From an uncultured Eubacteriales bacterium (GTDB taxonomy: Bacteria; Bacillota; Clostridia; Oscillospirales; Acutalibacteraceae): a DNA stretch of 64,000 nucleotides. Below are positions 40,099-51,400 of this stretch, in pieces; position 1 is the first letter of the stretch; every line of letters starts with the position of its first letter. The DNA lies in assembly GCA_934511365.1 (NCBI GenBank), contig CAKSWC010000005.1, forward strand, positions 57,107-121,106, given 5' to 3'. Below the pieces are notes generated by a model. It made no database searches. It had not been told where the DNA came from and saw only the letters and a list, made by a program, of their open reading frames with translations. The position numbers and the translations under genes were made by a program.

Positions 40099-40178
40099 TG
40101 CATTATGCTGCATTTTACCTTGAATTTTTGGTGTTTTAGTGCAAAAGACTGAAAAATCGGAACCTTTAACGAACCTTA

Positions 40179-40207
40179 TTGACAATTATAAAGCGTAATG
40201 CTATAAT
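40179..40207 (+). promoter_or_regulatory. Sigma-A promoter of livKHMGF
   Basis: TTGACA (40179-40184) and TATAAT (40202-40207) with a 17-base spacer, a perfect consensus. The leader is about 95 nt and contains the small hairpin GCGGGGTTACCCGC. Confidence 0.9.
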
Positions 40208-40306
40208 TCTTGCAACATACCGAGAGAGGAGATGCGGGGTTACCCGCCCGGCGCGAAAGCACTCCCTTAGATATGAAATTATATTGTTCAGAAAGGACTA
40301 TCCACA

Positions 40307-41524
40307 ATGAAAAACTTTAAAAGAGTAATGGCTCTTGTAATGGTCGCTGCGCTTTGCCTTGTTTGCTTTGCGGCTTGCGGCGGCTCAAAGGACAACACAA
40401 CAACCCCCGGTGCTGCGTCAGACAGCTCGGAAAGCACCTCAGGCTCCGCCTCGGCAACCGGCGCAGCATTCAAAATCGGTTCAACCGGACCGCTCACCGG
40501 CGAGGCCGCAATTTACGGAACCTCGGTTATGAACGCAGCAAAGATTGCCGTTGATGAAATCAACGCCGAAGGCAAAATCAAGCTTGAGTTTAAGGGCGAG
40601 GACGATGTTGCGGACGGCGAAACCGCCGTTAACGCTTATAACAAGCTCATGGACTGGGGTATGCAGGTTCTCATGGGACCGGTTACCACAGGTTCTTCAA
40701 TCGCTGTTGGCGCAAAGACATATGAGGAAAGAGTTTTCTCCCTCACTCCGTCAGGTTCTTCAACCGACATCATTTCCGGCAAGGACAACTTCTTCCAGGT
40801 TTGCTTCACCGATCCCAACCAGGGCACAGGTTCGGCTGACTATATGACAGAGAACATGAAGGATGCTAAGGTTGCCGTTATCTATCGTAACGATGACGCT
40901 TACTCACAGGGTATCCACGATACTTTCGTTAAGGAAGCAAAGGCTAAGGGCATTGACGTTGTTTATGAAGGTACCTTCACCAAGGACACCGCAACCGACT
41001 TCTCCGTTCAGCTCACCGCTGCAAAGTCTAAGGGCGCTGACACCATCTTCCTTCCGATCTACTATCAGCCCGCATCAGTTATCCTTAAGCAGGCCAATGA
41101 CATGGGATATAAGCCGACCTTCTTCGGTGTTGACGGAATGGACGGTATCCTTACCATGAAGGGCTTTGACGCAAAGCTTGCAGAAGGTGTAATGCTTCTT
41201 ACTCCGTTCTCAGCCGATGCTGACGACGCCAAGACTCAGGCCTTCGTCAAGAAGTATAAAGAAGCATACGGCGACACTCCGAACCAGTTTGCAGCAGACG
41301 CTTATGACGGAATTTATATCATTGCGGACGCTCTTCAGAAAGCCGGCTGCACACCGGATATGTCCGCTAAGGATATCTGCGAAAAGCTTATTGAAGTTAT
41401 GCCGACACTCAAGTTTGACGGTCTTACCGGCGAGGGTATGACATGGTCAAAGACCGGTGAAGTTTCAAAGGCTCCGCGCGCAGTTGTTATCAAAGACGGC
41501 GTTTATGTTACTCCCGGCAAATAA
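40307..41524 (+). CDS. livK: Branched-chain amino acid ABC transporter, substrate-binding lipoprotein
   Basis: A 405-residue extracytoplasmic binding protein. The lipoprotein signal peptide ends in LVCFAACGG, with the lipid-modified cysteine at residue 24. A Ser/Thr/Ala-rich linker precedes the Peripla_BP_6 domain starting FKIGSTGPLTGEAAIYGTSVM. These proteins bind Leu, Ile, Val or related small molecules. It opens the liv operon; a partial terminator at 41565 would let more LivK be made than membrane components. Codon use in this gene is noticeably biased (AAG, GCT, ATC), consistent with high expression. Confidence 0.93.
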   Translation: MKNFKRVMALVMVAALCLVCFAACGGSKDNTTTPGAASDSSESTSGSASATGAAFKIGSTGPLTGEAAIYGTSVMNAAKIAVDEINAEGKIKLEFKGEDDVADGETAVNAYNKLMDWGMQVLMGPVTTGSSIAVGAKTYEERVFSLTPSGSSTDIISGKDNFFQVCFTDPNQGTGSADYMTENMKDAKVAVIYRNDDAYSQGIHDTFVKEAKAKGIDVVYEGTFTKDTATDFSVQLTAAKSKGADTIFLPIYYQPASVILKQANDMGYKPTFFGVDGMDGILTMKGFDAKLAEGVMLLTPFSADADDAKTQAFVKKYKEAYGDTPNQFAADAYDGIYIIADALQKAGCTPDMSAKDICEKLIEVMPTLKFDGLTGEGMTWSKTGEVSKAPRAVVIKDGVYVTPGK

Positions 41525-41564
41525 TTAAAGCTGCTTTTCTCCTCTTTATATAAGCAAAACAAAC

Positions 41565-41610
41565 GCCGACCGTCCGAGCAATTCTTCCGGCGGTCGGCAT
41601 TGTCTTTTTT
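41565..41610 (+). terminator. Partial terminator between livK and livH
   Basis: GCCGACCG (41565-41572) pairs with CGGTCGGC (41591-41598); the tail is ATTGTCTTTTTT. Since livHMGF follow without a clear promoter of their own, it probably lowers rather than stops transcription. Confidence 0.7.
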
Positions 41611-41736
41611 GGCGATGCAATTTTGAGGTTTCTGAAAACCGCCGCAAAAAAGCGAGGGCTTTCAGAGACCTCAAGAAAAGATTATAAGAGATTATAAAAG
41701 AAAAACAAATTTGAGTATAAAAACGAGGTGTGTTAA

Positions 41737-42615
41737 ATGGAATTTCTCTCATATTTAATAAGCGGAATCAGCCTCGGAAGCGTTTATGCCATCATTGCTC
41801 TCGGCTACACAATGGTTTACGGCATTGCAAAAATGCTGAACTTTGCCCACGGCGATGTCATAATGATTGGCGGCTATGTTTCATACATCACCGTCTCCTC
41901 ACTGAACCTTCCCGGCTGGCTTTCGGTTATCATTGCAATGGTTGTCTGCACGGTTCTCGGCATCATCATTGAGGGGCTTGCATATAAGCCGCTGCGCTCC
42001 GCTCCGTCGCTCGCCGTTCTCATCACCGCTATCGGCGTTTCATATCTTCTTCAGAACTCCGCTCTCCTCATCTGGGGCGCAGACCCGAAAACCTATAAGC
42101 CGCTTGTTGACGGCAACTTCAAGCTTTTTGACGGTCAGCTTTCAATTTCATACGTTTCAATCCTGACCGTTGCCGCCTGCATCGTTATCATGATTGCGCT
42201 TTCCGTCTTTACATCAAAAAGCAAAATGGGCAAGGCAATGCGTGCCTGCTCCGAGGATAAGGGCGCAGCTCAGCTCATGGGTATCAACGTCAACCTCACA
42301 ATTTCAGTAACCTTTGCGATTGGTTCGGCTCTTGCCGCAATCGCCGGCGTTCTTCTTCTTTCGTCTTATCCGTCACTGATGCCCACAACGGGTTCAATGC
42401 CCGGAATCAAGGCGTTCACCGCAGCCGTTTTCGGCGGAATCGGCTCAATCCCCGGCGCTTTCCTTGGCGGAATTCTCCTCGGCGTTATCGAATCGTTTGC
42501 AAAAGCATATATCTCAACTCAGCTTGCAAACTCAATCGTTTTTGCCGTTCTTATCATTGTTCTGCTTGTCCGTCCAACCGGACTCCTTGGCAAGCGCATT
42601 CAGGAAAAGGTTTAA
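41737..42615 (+). CDS. livH: Branched-chain amino acid ABC transporter permease LivH
   Basis: A 292-residue membrane permease with about eight helices. The family pattern is clear: YLISGISLGSVYAIIALGYT at the N-terminus, MLNFAHGDVIMIGGY, and the ABC-contact region KAFTAAVFGGIGSIPGAFLGG. LivH and LivM form the membrane channel. GAGGTG lies upstream of the ATG, and livM follows after 12 bases. Confidence 0.95.
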   Translation: MEFLSYLISGISLGSVYAIIALGYTMVYGIAKMLNFAHGDVIMIGGYVSYITVSSLNLPGWLSVIIAMVVCTVLGIIIEGLAYKPLRSAPSLAVLITAIGVSYLLQNSALLIWGADPKTYKPLVDGNFKLFDGQLSISYVSILTVAACIVIMIALSVFTSKSKMGKAMRACSEDKGAAQLMGINVNLTISVTFAIGSALAAIAGVLLLSSYPSLMPTTGSMPGIKAFTAAVFGGIGSIPGAFLGGILLGVIESFAKAYISTQLANSIVFAVLIIVLLVRPTGLLGKRIQEKV

Positions 42616-42627
42616 GGAGGGTCTGCA

Positions 42628-43704
42628 ATGAGTAAAATTAAAACTATGAAAAAAGGCTCTCTGAGGAATATTGCAACCTATGCTTTGGTCATTATTTCCT
42701 ATGTTCTTGTCACTGTTTTTTCAAAGGCAGGAGTTCTCAACCGTTCGGCTCAGGGACTTCTTGTTCCCGTCTGCTGCTATATCGTCATGGCAATCTCGCT
42801 GAACCTCACAGTCGGAATTCTCGGCGAGCTGAGCCTCGGTCACGCCGGCTTCATGAGCATTGGCGCATTCACGGGCGTCATTGTTTCAATGAGCCTCCAA
42901 TCGGTAATTCCGAGCACGGTGCTCCGGCTTTTGCTTGCAATCATCTGCGGAATGCTTCTTGCGGCCGTTGCGGGCTTCTTAATCGGCATTCCGGTTCTGA
43001 AGCTGCGCGGCGACTATCTTGCCATTGTTACCCTTGCTTTCGGCGAAATCATCAAAGAGCTTATCAACTGCCTGCTTGTTGGCATTGACGAAAACGGACT
43101 GCACTTTATCTTCAACCCCACCGGTGCAAAAAGTGCAGACGACCTCGGCCTTTCGGAAACGGGCAGGGTGCTCATCAAAGGCGCTCAGGGCGCAACCGGA
43201 ACGCAAACGATTGCAAATTTCACCGCCGGTATCATTCTTATCCTTGTTGCGCTCATCATTGTTCTCAACTTTGTTAACAGCCGCACGGGACGCGCCGTTC
43301 TTGCAATCCGCGATAACAGAATTGCCGCCGAGTCCTGCGGAATCAACATCACAAAGTATAAGATGATTGCCTTTGTCATTTCCGCCGCCATCGCCGGTGC
43401 CGCCGGTGCGCTTTACGGAATGAACTATTCAAACCTTACCTCGGCAAAGTTTGACTTCAACACGTCCATTCTCATCCTCGTGTTCGTTGTTCTCGGAGGA
43501 CTCGGAAATATGCTCGGCTCAATAATCGCCGCAACCGTTCTTTATGTTCTTCCCGAGGCACTGCGTGAATTCTCAGACTACAGAATGCTCATGTATGCGA
43601 TCGTTCTTATTCTTGTTATGCTTGCAACCAACAACGCAAATGTTAAAAATCTCTTTATGAAAGCAATCCCCGGCAGAAAGGAAAAGGAGGGAGCCGCGAA
43701 ATGA
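42628..43704 (+). CDS. livM: Branched-chain amino acid ABC transporter permease LivM
   Basis: A 358-residue permease. Motifs are LNLTVGILGELSLGHAGFMS, KLRGDYLAIVTLAFGEIIKEL and, near the C-terminus, VVLGGLGNMLGSIIAAT. About nine helices are expected. A long polar insert follows the family EIIKEL segment. The start has a strong AAGGAGGG. The stop overlaps livG by 4 bases. Confidence 0.95.
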   Translation: MSKIKTMKKGSLRNIATYALVIISYVLVTVFSKAGVLNRSAQGLLVPVCCYIVMAISLNLTVGILGELSLGHAGFMSIGAFTGVIVSMSLQSVIPSTVLRLLLAIICGMLLAAVAGFLIGIPVLKLRGDYLAIVTLAFGEIIKELINCLLVGIDENGLHFIFNPTGAKSADDLGLSETGRVLIKGAQGATGTQTIANFTAGIILILVALIIVLNFVNSRTGRAVLAIRDNRIAAESCGINITKYKMIAFVISAAIAGAAGALYGMNYSNLTSAKFDFNTSILILVFVVLGGLGNMLGSIIAATVLYVLPEALREFSDYRMLMYAIVLILVMLATNNANVKNLFMKAIPGRKEKEGAAK

Positions 43705-44549
43705 AAAACTTTGAAAAAGGCAATATGGTTCCCGTTCCGAGCCATTCAATAATCCCCGAAAGAGACATTGGACAAACTCCGGTTCTTGAATGCATTCACC
43801 TCGGAATTGACTTCGGCGGTCTGCGCGCCGTTGATGACTTCAACTTCACAATCGGCAAAACCGAAATTGCCGGTCTTATCGGCCCGAACGGCGCAGGCAA
43901 AACAACAATCTTCAACCTGCTCACAAAAGTTTACACGCCGACCAGAGGAACCATTGTTATCAACGGAATGGACACCTCAGGCAAAAACACCGTTCAAATC
44001 AACAAAATGGGTGTTGCAAGAACATTCCAGAATATCAGACTTTTCTCGAACCTTTCCGTTGAGGATAACGTCCGAATCGGTCTGCACAACCAGGAAAAAT
44101 ACACCACCGTTTCAGGCATTCTCCGCCTCCCCTCCTATTGGAAAAAGGAAAAGGCCATGCATGAAAGAGCAATGGAGCTTCTTTCCATTTTCGGAATGGA
44201 GGACGTTGCAGACTGGAAAGCCGGCTCGCTTCCTTACGGCGCACAAAGGCGGCTTGAAATTGTTCGTGCGCTCGCAACCGACCCAAAGCTCCTTCTTCTT
44301 GACGAGCCTGCGGCCGGCATGAACCCGAACGAAACGGCTGACCTTATGGAAAACATCGTCAAAATCCGCGACACGTTCAAAATTGCCGTTCTCCTCATTG
44401 AACACGACATGAACCTTGTTATGGGCATCTGCGAGGGTATCTGCGTTTTGAATTTCGGCCAGATTATTGCAAAGGGTACTGCTAAAGAGATTCAGTCAAA
44501 CCCGGCCGTTATTGAAGCGTACCTCGGCAACAAGAAAAAGGAGGACTGA
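43701..44549 (+). CDS. livG: Branched-chain amino acid ABC transporter ATPase LivG
   Basis: A 282-residue ABC ATPase with Walker A GPNGAGKTT, the LivG-specific VARTFQNIRLFSNLSVEDNV segment, a signature region and Walker B LLLLDEPAAGMNPNE. The ABC signature reads PYGAQRRLEIVRAL, so the usual LSGGQ is replaced by LPYGAQ, normal for LivG. There is an N-terminal extension of about 25 residues before the ABC domain. Translation is coupled to livM, with an excellent ribosome site. Confidence 0.95.
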   Translation: MKNFEKGNMVPVPSHSIIPERDIGQTPVLECIHLGIDFGGLRAVDDFNFTIGKTEIAGLIGPNGAGKTTIFNLLTKVYTPTRGTIVINGMDTSGKNTVQINKMGVARTFQNIRLFSNLSVEDNVRIGLHNQEKYTTVSGILRLPSYWKKEKAMHERAMELLSIFGMEDVADWKAGSLPYGAQRRLEIVRALATDPKLLLLDEPAAGMNPNETADLMENIVKIRDTFKIAVLLIEHDMNLVMGICEGICVLNFGQIIAKGTAKEIQSNPAVIEAYLGNKKKED

Positions 44550-44553
44550 AAAA

Positions 44554-45258
44554 ATGGCAATGTTAAAAGTTGACAACATCAACGTCTATTACGGCAGCAT
44601 TCATGCCATCAAGGACATCAGCTTTGAGGTCAATCAGGGCGAGATCGTTACCCTCATCGGTGCGAACGGCGCCGGAAAAAGCACAACGCTCCAGACCGTT
44701 TCCGGCCTTCTGCGTTCAAAAACAGGCTCAATTACCTTCCTTGATGAAAGGATTGACCACCTCCCGGCCCACAAGCTTGTTGCAAAGGGCCTTGCCCAAG
44801 TTCCCGAAGGAAGGCGCATTTTCCTTCAGATGTCTGTTATGGAGAACCTCCAGATGGGCGCTTACACAAGCAAGGGCAACACAAAAGAGGATCTTGAAAA
44901 TGTTTTTGAGCGTTTCCCCCGTCTTAAAGAAAGAACAAACCAGATTGCCGGAACGCTCTCCGGCGGTGAACAGCAGATGCTTGCAATGGGCCGCGCACTC
45001 ATGAGCCGCCCGAAGCTTTTGATGCTTGATGAACCGTCAATGGGTCTTGCACCGATTCTTGTTGAGCAGATTTTTGACATTATCAAGGAGCTTCACAAAG
45101 CGGGTTCAACCATTCTCCTTGTTGAGCAGAATGCAGAAATGGCGCTGAAAGTTGCCAATAGAGCCTATGTTCTTGAGTCCGGAAGAATCACCCTCACCGG
45201 TACCGGCGCGGAACTTGCCGCAAGCGACCAAATCAAAAAGGCTTATCTCGGCGGCTGA
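44554..45258 (+). CDS. livF: Branched-chain amino acid ABC transporter ATPase LivF
   Basis: A 234-residue ABC ATPase: Walker A GANGAGKSTT, signature LSGGEQQMLAMGRAL and Walker B LLMLDEPSMGLAP, all standard for LivF. The open frame extends 29 codons upstream into livG, but the ATG at 44554 has GGAGG 9 bases upstream and starts MAMLKVDNINVYYGSIHAIK as in the family. It closes the operon before a strong terminator. Confidence 0.95.
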   Translation: MAMLKVDNINVYYGSIHAIKDISFEVNQGEIVTLIGANGAGKSTTLQTVSGLLRSKTGSITFLDERIDHLPAHKLVAKGLAQVPEGRRIFLQMSVMENLQMGAYTSKGNTKEDLENVFERFPRLKERTNQIAGTLSGGEQQMLAMGRALMSRPKLLMLDEPSMGLAPILVEQIFDIIKELHKAGSTILLVEQNAEMALKVANRAYVLESGRITLTGTGAELAASDQIKKAYLGG

Positions 45259-45282
45259 TCGGCTGTCTATAAAACAAACCAC

Positions 45283-45322
45283 AACCCCCTCAAGGCTCAA
45301 AGCTTTGAGGGGGTTCTCTTTT
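45283..45322 (+). terminator. Terminator of the liv operon
   Basis: AACCCCCTCAA (45283-45293) and TTGAGGGGGTT (45305-45315) form an 11-bp stem followed by CTCTTTT. Confidence 0.9.
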
Positions 45323-45400
45323 GAGTGAATTGAGAGTGCGGATACTCTCAATTTTGCTCTCAGCGGTCAATCATCGGCCACTTATAGCGTTATATCATTC

Positions 45401-45445
45401 AAAAAAAACACCGCCTAAAGGTACGTTTAAAATACCAAGACGGTG
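45401..45445 (-). terminator. Terminator of the Big_2 gene
   Basis: On the minus strand the stem CACCG-GGTA / TACC-CGGTG (45409-45445, with small internal mismatches) is followed by eight T (45401-45408). It converges with the liv terminator. Confidence 0.8.
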
Positions 45446-45460
45446 CTTTGCTTTTCTTAA

Positions 45461-48400
45461 TTATTTCACCGTTACACGGCAGGCGGCAACAAAACCGCCG
45501 TCTGCGGTAACCGCACTGATGACTGCAGTACCCTTGCCTTTCGGAGTAACAACGCCGCCGGAAACCGTTGCAACCCTTGCGTCGCTCGTTTTCCATGTGA
45601 CGTTCTGATTGCTTGCCCCGGCCGGAAGAATCTCATAAGTGAGCTTGACCGGCTTTGAAGCCGTTGTGAGCGTAAGAGTCTGCTCCTTAATGCTGATTCC
45701 GGTGGCCTTTCTGCTGAACGTTACGGCGCAGGAAGCGCTGACAGCCGTGTTCGTCTTGCTTCTGACGGTGATTGTTGCCGTACCCTTTGAAACGGCGATG
45801 ACGTTTCCGCTCTGGTCAACAACGGCAACTTTCGTGTTGCTGCTTGTCCAAACAAGCTCCTTTGAGGTGACCGTTTTCGGCTCAAGCAAAACGGTGAGGG
45901 TGAACTTTCCGCCCTCATAGGCCGCTTTTTTCGCCGCGGAAAGGGTGAGCTTTGTTGGGCTTTGAATAACCGTTACACGGCAAATTCCAACAACACCGTC
46001 CGCCGTCTTTCCGGAAATTGTTGCGGTTCCGGCGCTCTTTGCGGTAACAACGCCGCCCGCGCTGACAACGGCGACCTTTGCGTCGCTTGAGGTGTAGGTA
46101 AGGGTTTTAAAGCTTGTGTCGGCCGGAAGAACCGTAGACTTGAGAGTCAGGCTCTTTCCGTTTTCAAGCGTATATGCGTCTTTTTCAAACTTGACGCTCT
46201 GAGCGTGCTTGCTGACCGTTACGGTGCATTTTGCAACCGGGCCGTCCGCAGATTTTGCTGTGATAACCGCCGTACCCACGGCAACAGCCTTGACCGCACC
46301 GCCGGAAACCGTTGCAACCTTTGCGTTGCTGCTTGCCCATGTAACTGCCTTGTTTGTGGCGGCAGCCGGAAGAACCTCGGCGGCGAGGGTTGCGCTCTCC
46401 CCTGCCTCAAGGGCAAGGTCGGTTTTGCTGAGTTTAATGCCGGTCGCTTTAACAATCGGAACGCTGACGGTTACCTTGCAGACAGCGGAGAAGTTTCCGT
46501 CCTTTGTGCGAACGGTGATGTCCGCGCTGCCCTTTGAAACGCCGGTAACAACGCCTTTTTCATTGACCGTGGCAACGGCCGGATTCGAGGAGAGGAAAGT
46601 AACGGTTTTGTCCGTTGCGTTCGCCGGAGAAACCGTGACCGAAAGCGCCGCGGTTTTTCCTGTGTAAAGCGAAAGTGTGCCGGTCTTTAAAGCTACTGAG
46701 GTAACGTGCTGAATAACTGTAATTTCGCAGGTTGTTTTAACACGTCCGTTTTCAACCGAGGCGGTGATAACGGCTTTTCCGCCCTTGAGCGCTTTAACAA
46801 CGCCGTTTGAATCAACCGTTGCAACGCTCTTGTCCGAGCTTTCCCATTTGATTGTTTTGTATGCCGCGTCCTCAGGCGAAACAACGCCGGAAAGCGTTAC
46901 ACTCGCGCCGATTTCAAGCGAGGCGGCGTTTTTGTTGAGAGAGATGAGCCTTGCGCCCTTGTATACCGTGACGGGAACTGTTGCGGTGAAGCCGCCCTCC
47001 TGGGTCTTAACAGTGAGAACCGCCGTTCCGGCCGCAACGCCGGTGACAACGCCGTTTGAATCAACCGTGAAAACGGATTTGTCGCCCGAGGTCCAGATGA
47101 GCTTTTTGTTGCCCGCAGTTTCCGGAAGAACCTTTGCAAAAACGGTTGTTTTCGCCGTGTCTGCAACGCTTACGGCGGATACCGGGAACATTACGCCCGT
47201 TACGGGAACGGAAACACTGACGGTGCATTTTGCGGTCTTTTTGCCGTCAACCGTGGTTACGGTGATAACAGCCTGTCCGCCGGAAACGGCTCTAATAACG
47301 CCGTTTTTATCAACGGAAGCAACTTTTACGTTTGAACTTGCCCATGTGACGTTTTTGTTTGATGCGTTCGCCGGAAGAACGGTTGCCTTAACCACGCCCG
47401 TCTGGCCGGCTTTGAGGCTGATTGCGCTGACGTTCAGCTCAACTGCGCTTGCGTGTTTGAGAACATTGACGGTGCAAACAGCTTTCTTTCCGCCGTCAAC
47501 GGCCTTTGCGGTGATTACGGCAGTGCCGACCGAAACGGCCTTGACAACGCCGTTTTTGTTAACAGAAGCAACCTTTGCGTTTGAAGAACTCCATTTAACA
47601 TTTTTGTTCGGAACATTCTTCGGAAGAACAACCGCCTTGAGCGTTCTTGACGCACCCTCATAAAGCGAGAGAGAGGAAGCGGAAAGCTTGACCTTTGTCG
47701 GCGCCTGAACAACGGTAACGGTGCAGGAAGCTTTGATTCCGTTGACCGTTTTTGCGGTGATTGTTACCTTTCCGCCCTTAACGCCGGTCACAACACCGTT
47801 TTCATTAACGGTTGCAATCTTTTTGTTTGAAGAGCTCCATGTGAGCGATTTGTCGGTAGCGTTTGACGGAAGAACGGTATAACCGATTTTAACCCTCTTT
47901 GAGGTCTTAACGGTATAGTTATCATTTTTGAACCTGAGCGCCGTCGGATAAACTTCAACGAACACCGTGCAGGTATCCTTGAAAGAGCCGTCCCTTGTTT
48001 TAACGGTAATTTCAGCCTCACCGGCCTTTTTGGCGGTAACAACACCATTTTTGCTGACTGTGGCAACTTTCTTGTTGCTGGAGCGCCAGGTGACTCTCTT
48101 GTCAGACGCGCCGGAGGGACGGACTTTCGCTTTGAGAGTCGCCTCTCTGCCCGGTGTGAGGGTAATTTCATCGCGGTTGAGGGAAACGCCGGTAACGCGC
48201 CTTACAACCTTAACCGTGCAGACCGAGGAGAAGCCGCCGTCAACGGTTGTAACGGTGATTTTTGCCTCGCCCTTTCCAACTGCTCTAACCTCGCCGTCCC
48301 GGGTCACGGTTGCAACCTTTTTGTTGCTTGTGCTCCATCTGACGTTGGGGTTTGTCGGGTTAGCGGGCATAATGGTATAGTTGAGATCGAAGCTTTCGCC

Positions 48401-51400
48401 CGGCTCAACGGTCTTTTTCAAAACATCAAGCTTGATTCCGCTCACCAAACGGACAACATTGACGCGGCAGGTGCATTTGAACGAGCCGTCCTTTGTTGTT
48501 GCAGTGATAACGGCCGTGCCGAGTTTCTTTCCGGTAACTTTTCCGGAGGAGGAAACGTCAGCAACGTCATAGTTGCTTGACCTCCATGTTACGGCCTTGT
48601 TTGTTGCCGTTTTCGGGCTGATTATGGCCGAAAGCGCAGCCGTTTTTCCAATTCCGAGCGTCATTGAGCTGCGGCTCATTTTAACGCTCTTAACGGGCAT
48701 TGTGACCTTAACGGTACACGTTGCTTTAACCCTTCCGTCCGGCGTTTTCGCCGTGATTTTAACGGTTCCGGCGGCAACACCCTTGACAACGCCGTTTGAA
48801 ACGGTTGCAATCTTCTTGTTGCTTGAGGACCAGTTGAGCTTTTTGCTCGTTGCGTTCACCGGCGCAAGAGTATACTGAAGCTTTGTTTTCACCCCAGCCT
48901 TGGCGGTGAACGTCTTTTGCGCAAAGGTTATTTTTGTAACCTTTTGAGTAACGGTTACGCGGAAAGTGGCCGAGGCATTGCCGTCTCCGGAGGTTGCGGT
49001 GATGATTGCGGTTCCGGCGGAAACGCCCTTGACCGTTCCGGTTCGGTCTGTTTTTGAAGAAACAGAAGCAATGTTCTTGTTTGAGGACGACCATTTTACG
49101 GTTTTATTTGAGGCGTTGCTCGGCTTGATTGTTGCCTCAATAACCTTTGAAACACCGGAATCAAGAGTGATTGAGGAAAGGCTCAAAGTAACGCTTGTTG
49201 CAAGCTGAACAACCTCAACAATGCAGTTTGCCTTATACTTTCCCTCGTGAGAGGTTGCGGTAATTATTGTTGTTCCAATCTTTTTTCCGGTAACCTGGCC
49301 GGAGGAGGAAACGGTTGCAATGCTCTCGTCCTTTGAGGACCAGGTGTATTCGCGGTCATCGGCGGTTTCCGGAAGAACCGTTGCGGTAACAATGGTTCTG
49401 TTTCCCTTTGCAACGGTAACTTTTCTGCTGTTTATCCTGATACCGGTTACGGCTGTGTAAACGGTGATGTTGCAGTATGCGGTTTTTCCGCCCTCAACAG
49501 TGGTGCAGATGATTGTTGCCGTTCCGGCCTTGCGTCCGGTAACAACGCCGTTTGCGTTGACCGAGGCAACCGCCGGGTTTGAAGATTCCCACTTAACGCT
49601 CTTGTTCTGCGCATCGGCCGGAACAATGTTCGCCTTGAGCGTGTATGACATTCCGATTTTTATCCTTGCGGAGACGGAGTTGAGCGTAACGCCTGTAACG
49701 GTCTGGGAAACAATAACGGTGCATTTTGCCTCATATCCGCCGTCCTGAGTGCTTGCGGTTATTACAGCCGTTCCGTTTGCAATACCCCGGACAACGCCGT
49801 TTTGGTCAACGGTTGCGATTGAGGGAGCGTTGGATTTCCAAATTATTTTTTTGTTGCTCGCGTTCGTTGGAGAAACGGTTGCGTCAAGAACATAGACCTG
49901 GTTTTTGTTAACGGTGATGCTCTTTTCGCTCAGCCTGATTCCGGTAACACTGATTTTATCAGAAACAACAACGGTGCACTGAGCGCTGTAGTTTCCGTCA
50001 ACCGTTTTTACGGTAACAATGGCGGTTCCGTTTGAAACGCCGGTAACAACACCGGCGCTGCTGACAACGGCAACGGCCGTGTTGCTGCTTTCCCATGTTA
50101 CCGCCTTGTTTGTTGCGGTTGAGGGAAGAACGGAGGCCTTGAGGGTATATTTCTGGGTTTTATATATTTCGATAGCGTCCGGCTCAACGGTAACGCCGGC
50201 CGCTCGCTGTGTAACGGTAAGGTCGCAGGAGGCGGTGTAGCCCTTATAGCCGGTTGTTGCGGTTATTTTGCATTTTCCGCCGGCAACGGCTGTTACAATT
50301 CCGTTTGAGTCAACGGTTGCAACCTTTTCGTTACTCGATGTCCATTTAACGTCTCTGAGGGTTGCAGTTGTTGGAAGAACCGTTGCGGTGAGTCCGAACA
50401 TTGTTCCGGCCTCAACCGTTTTGGACTGCGGAGTGACCGCAACCGCCGTTTCCGGAATAACAACGCTGACCTCGCAGACATCGCTGAAACCGCCTGAAAC
50501 GCTTGTGCAGACAACCGTTGCGGTTCCAACCTTTTTTCCGGTGAGCGTTCCGTCTGAGGCAACGTCAACAACCGAGGTATCGTTCGATTTCCACGTTACA
50601 TTCTTGTTGCTTGCGTAATTGGGAGAAACTTTGACGGAAAGCTTTCTTGTTTCCCGCACGCCGACAATGGCGCTCGCCGGAATGTCAACCCCCGTAACGT
50701 CCGCCGTAACGGTGACTGTGCAAACATTTGTGGTTCCGGTTCCGTCAAGAGCAAGGGCGCGGATTGTTGTTACACCCGGATAAAGACCTCTGACAACGCC
50801 GTTCTGGTCAACAGTTGCAACCTTTGTGTTTCCGCTTGACCACGAAACATCATCGGTATATGAACCGGAGGCCGTGATAACGGTCGCTTTGAGCGCCGCC
50901 GCCTGAGAAACCTTGATGGCAAGCTTGCTCTGGTCAAGTCTTATTGACTGCGCCGAATCCGCAACGCGGACATAGGCCGTTTTTGAAATTCCGCTTCCGT
51001 CCCTTGTTGCCGCGGTGATTGTGCAAACGCCGCGGTTCTGCGGCTTAAGCGTTCCGTCGCTTGAAACATCGCAGACATTCTTGCTGCTGGTTGACCAGTT
51101 TATAACCTGATAGCCTGCGTCCTTGGGAGTGACGGAGGCAATGATTTTTTCGTTCTTTGCGCTCGGAGAGATGACCACCTTTTCCGGCGAAAGGGAGATT
51201 GCGGTGATTTTCGGCTTGACCTCAACTCTGAACGAGCCGCCGAGTCCGCTTCCGTCCGTTGCGGTGTAAGTAATTGTTGCGGTGCCAACTTTGAGGTATT
51301 TGAGAGTTGCCGAAGAAATGTTGTCAACAATACCGTTTTCCTGAACAGAAACAACAGCCGGGTTTGAGCTTGTCCACTTAAGTTCCTTTATGCTTGCGCC

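Noticed and set aside
40214..40306. Leader of livK considered as a riboswitch
   Set aside because: Only one small hairpin is visible and no known riboswitch signature could be matched.
46209..50618. Several long open frames on the plus strand opposite the Big_2 gene
   Set aside because: They are antisense shadows of a strongly repetitive gene, share its repeat period, and lack ribosome sites and recognisable domains.
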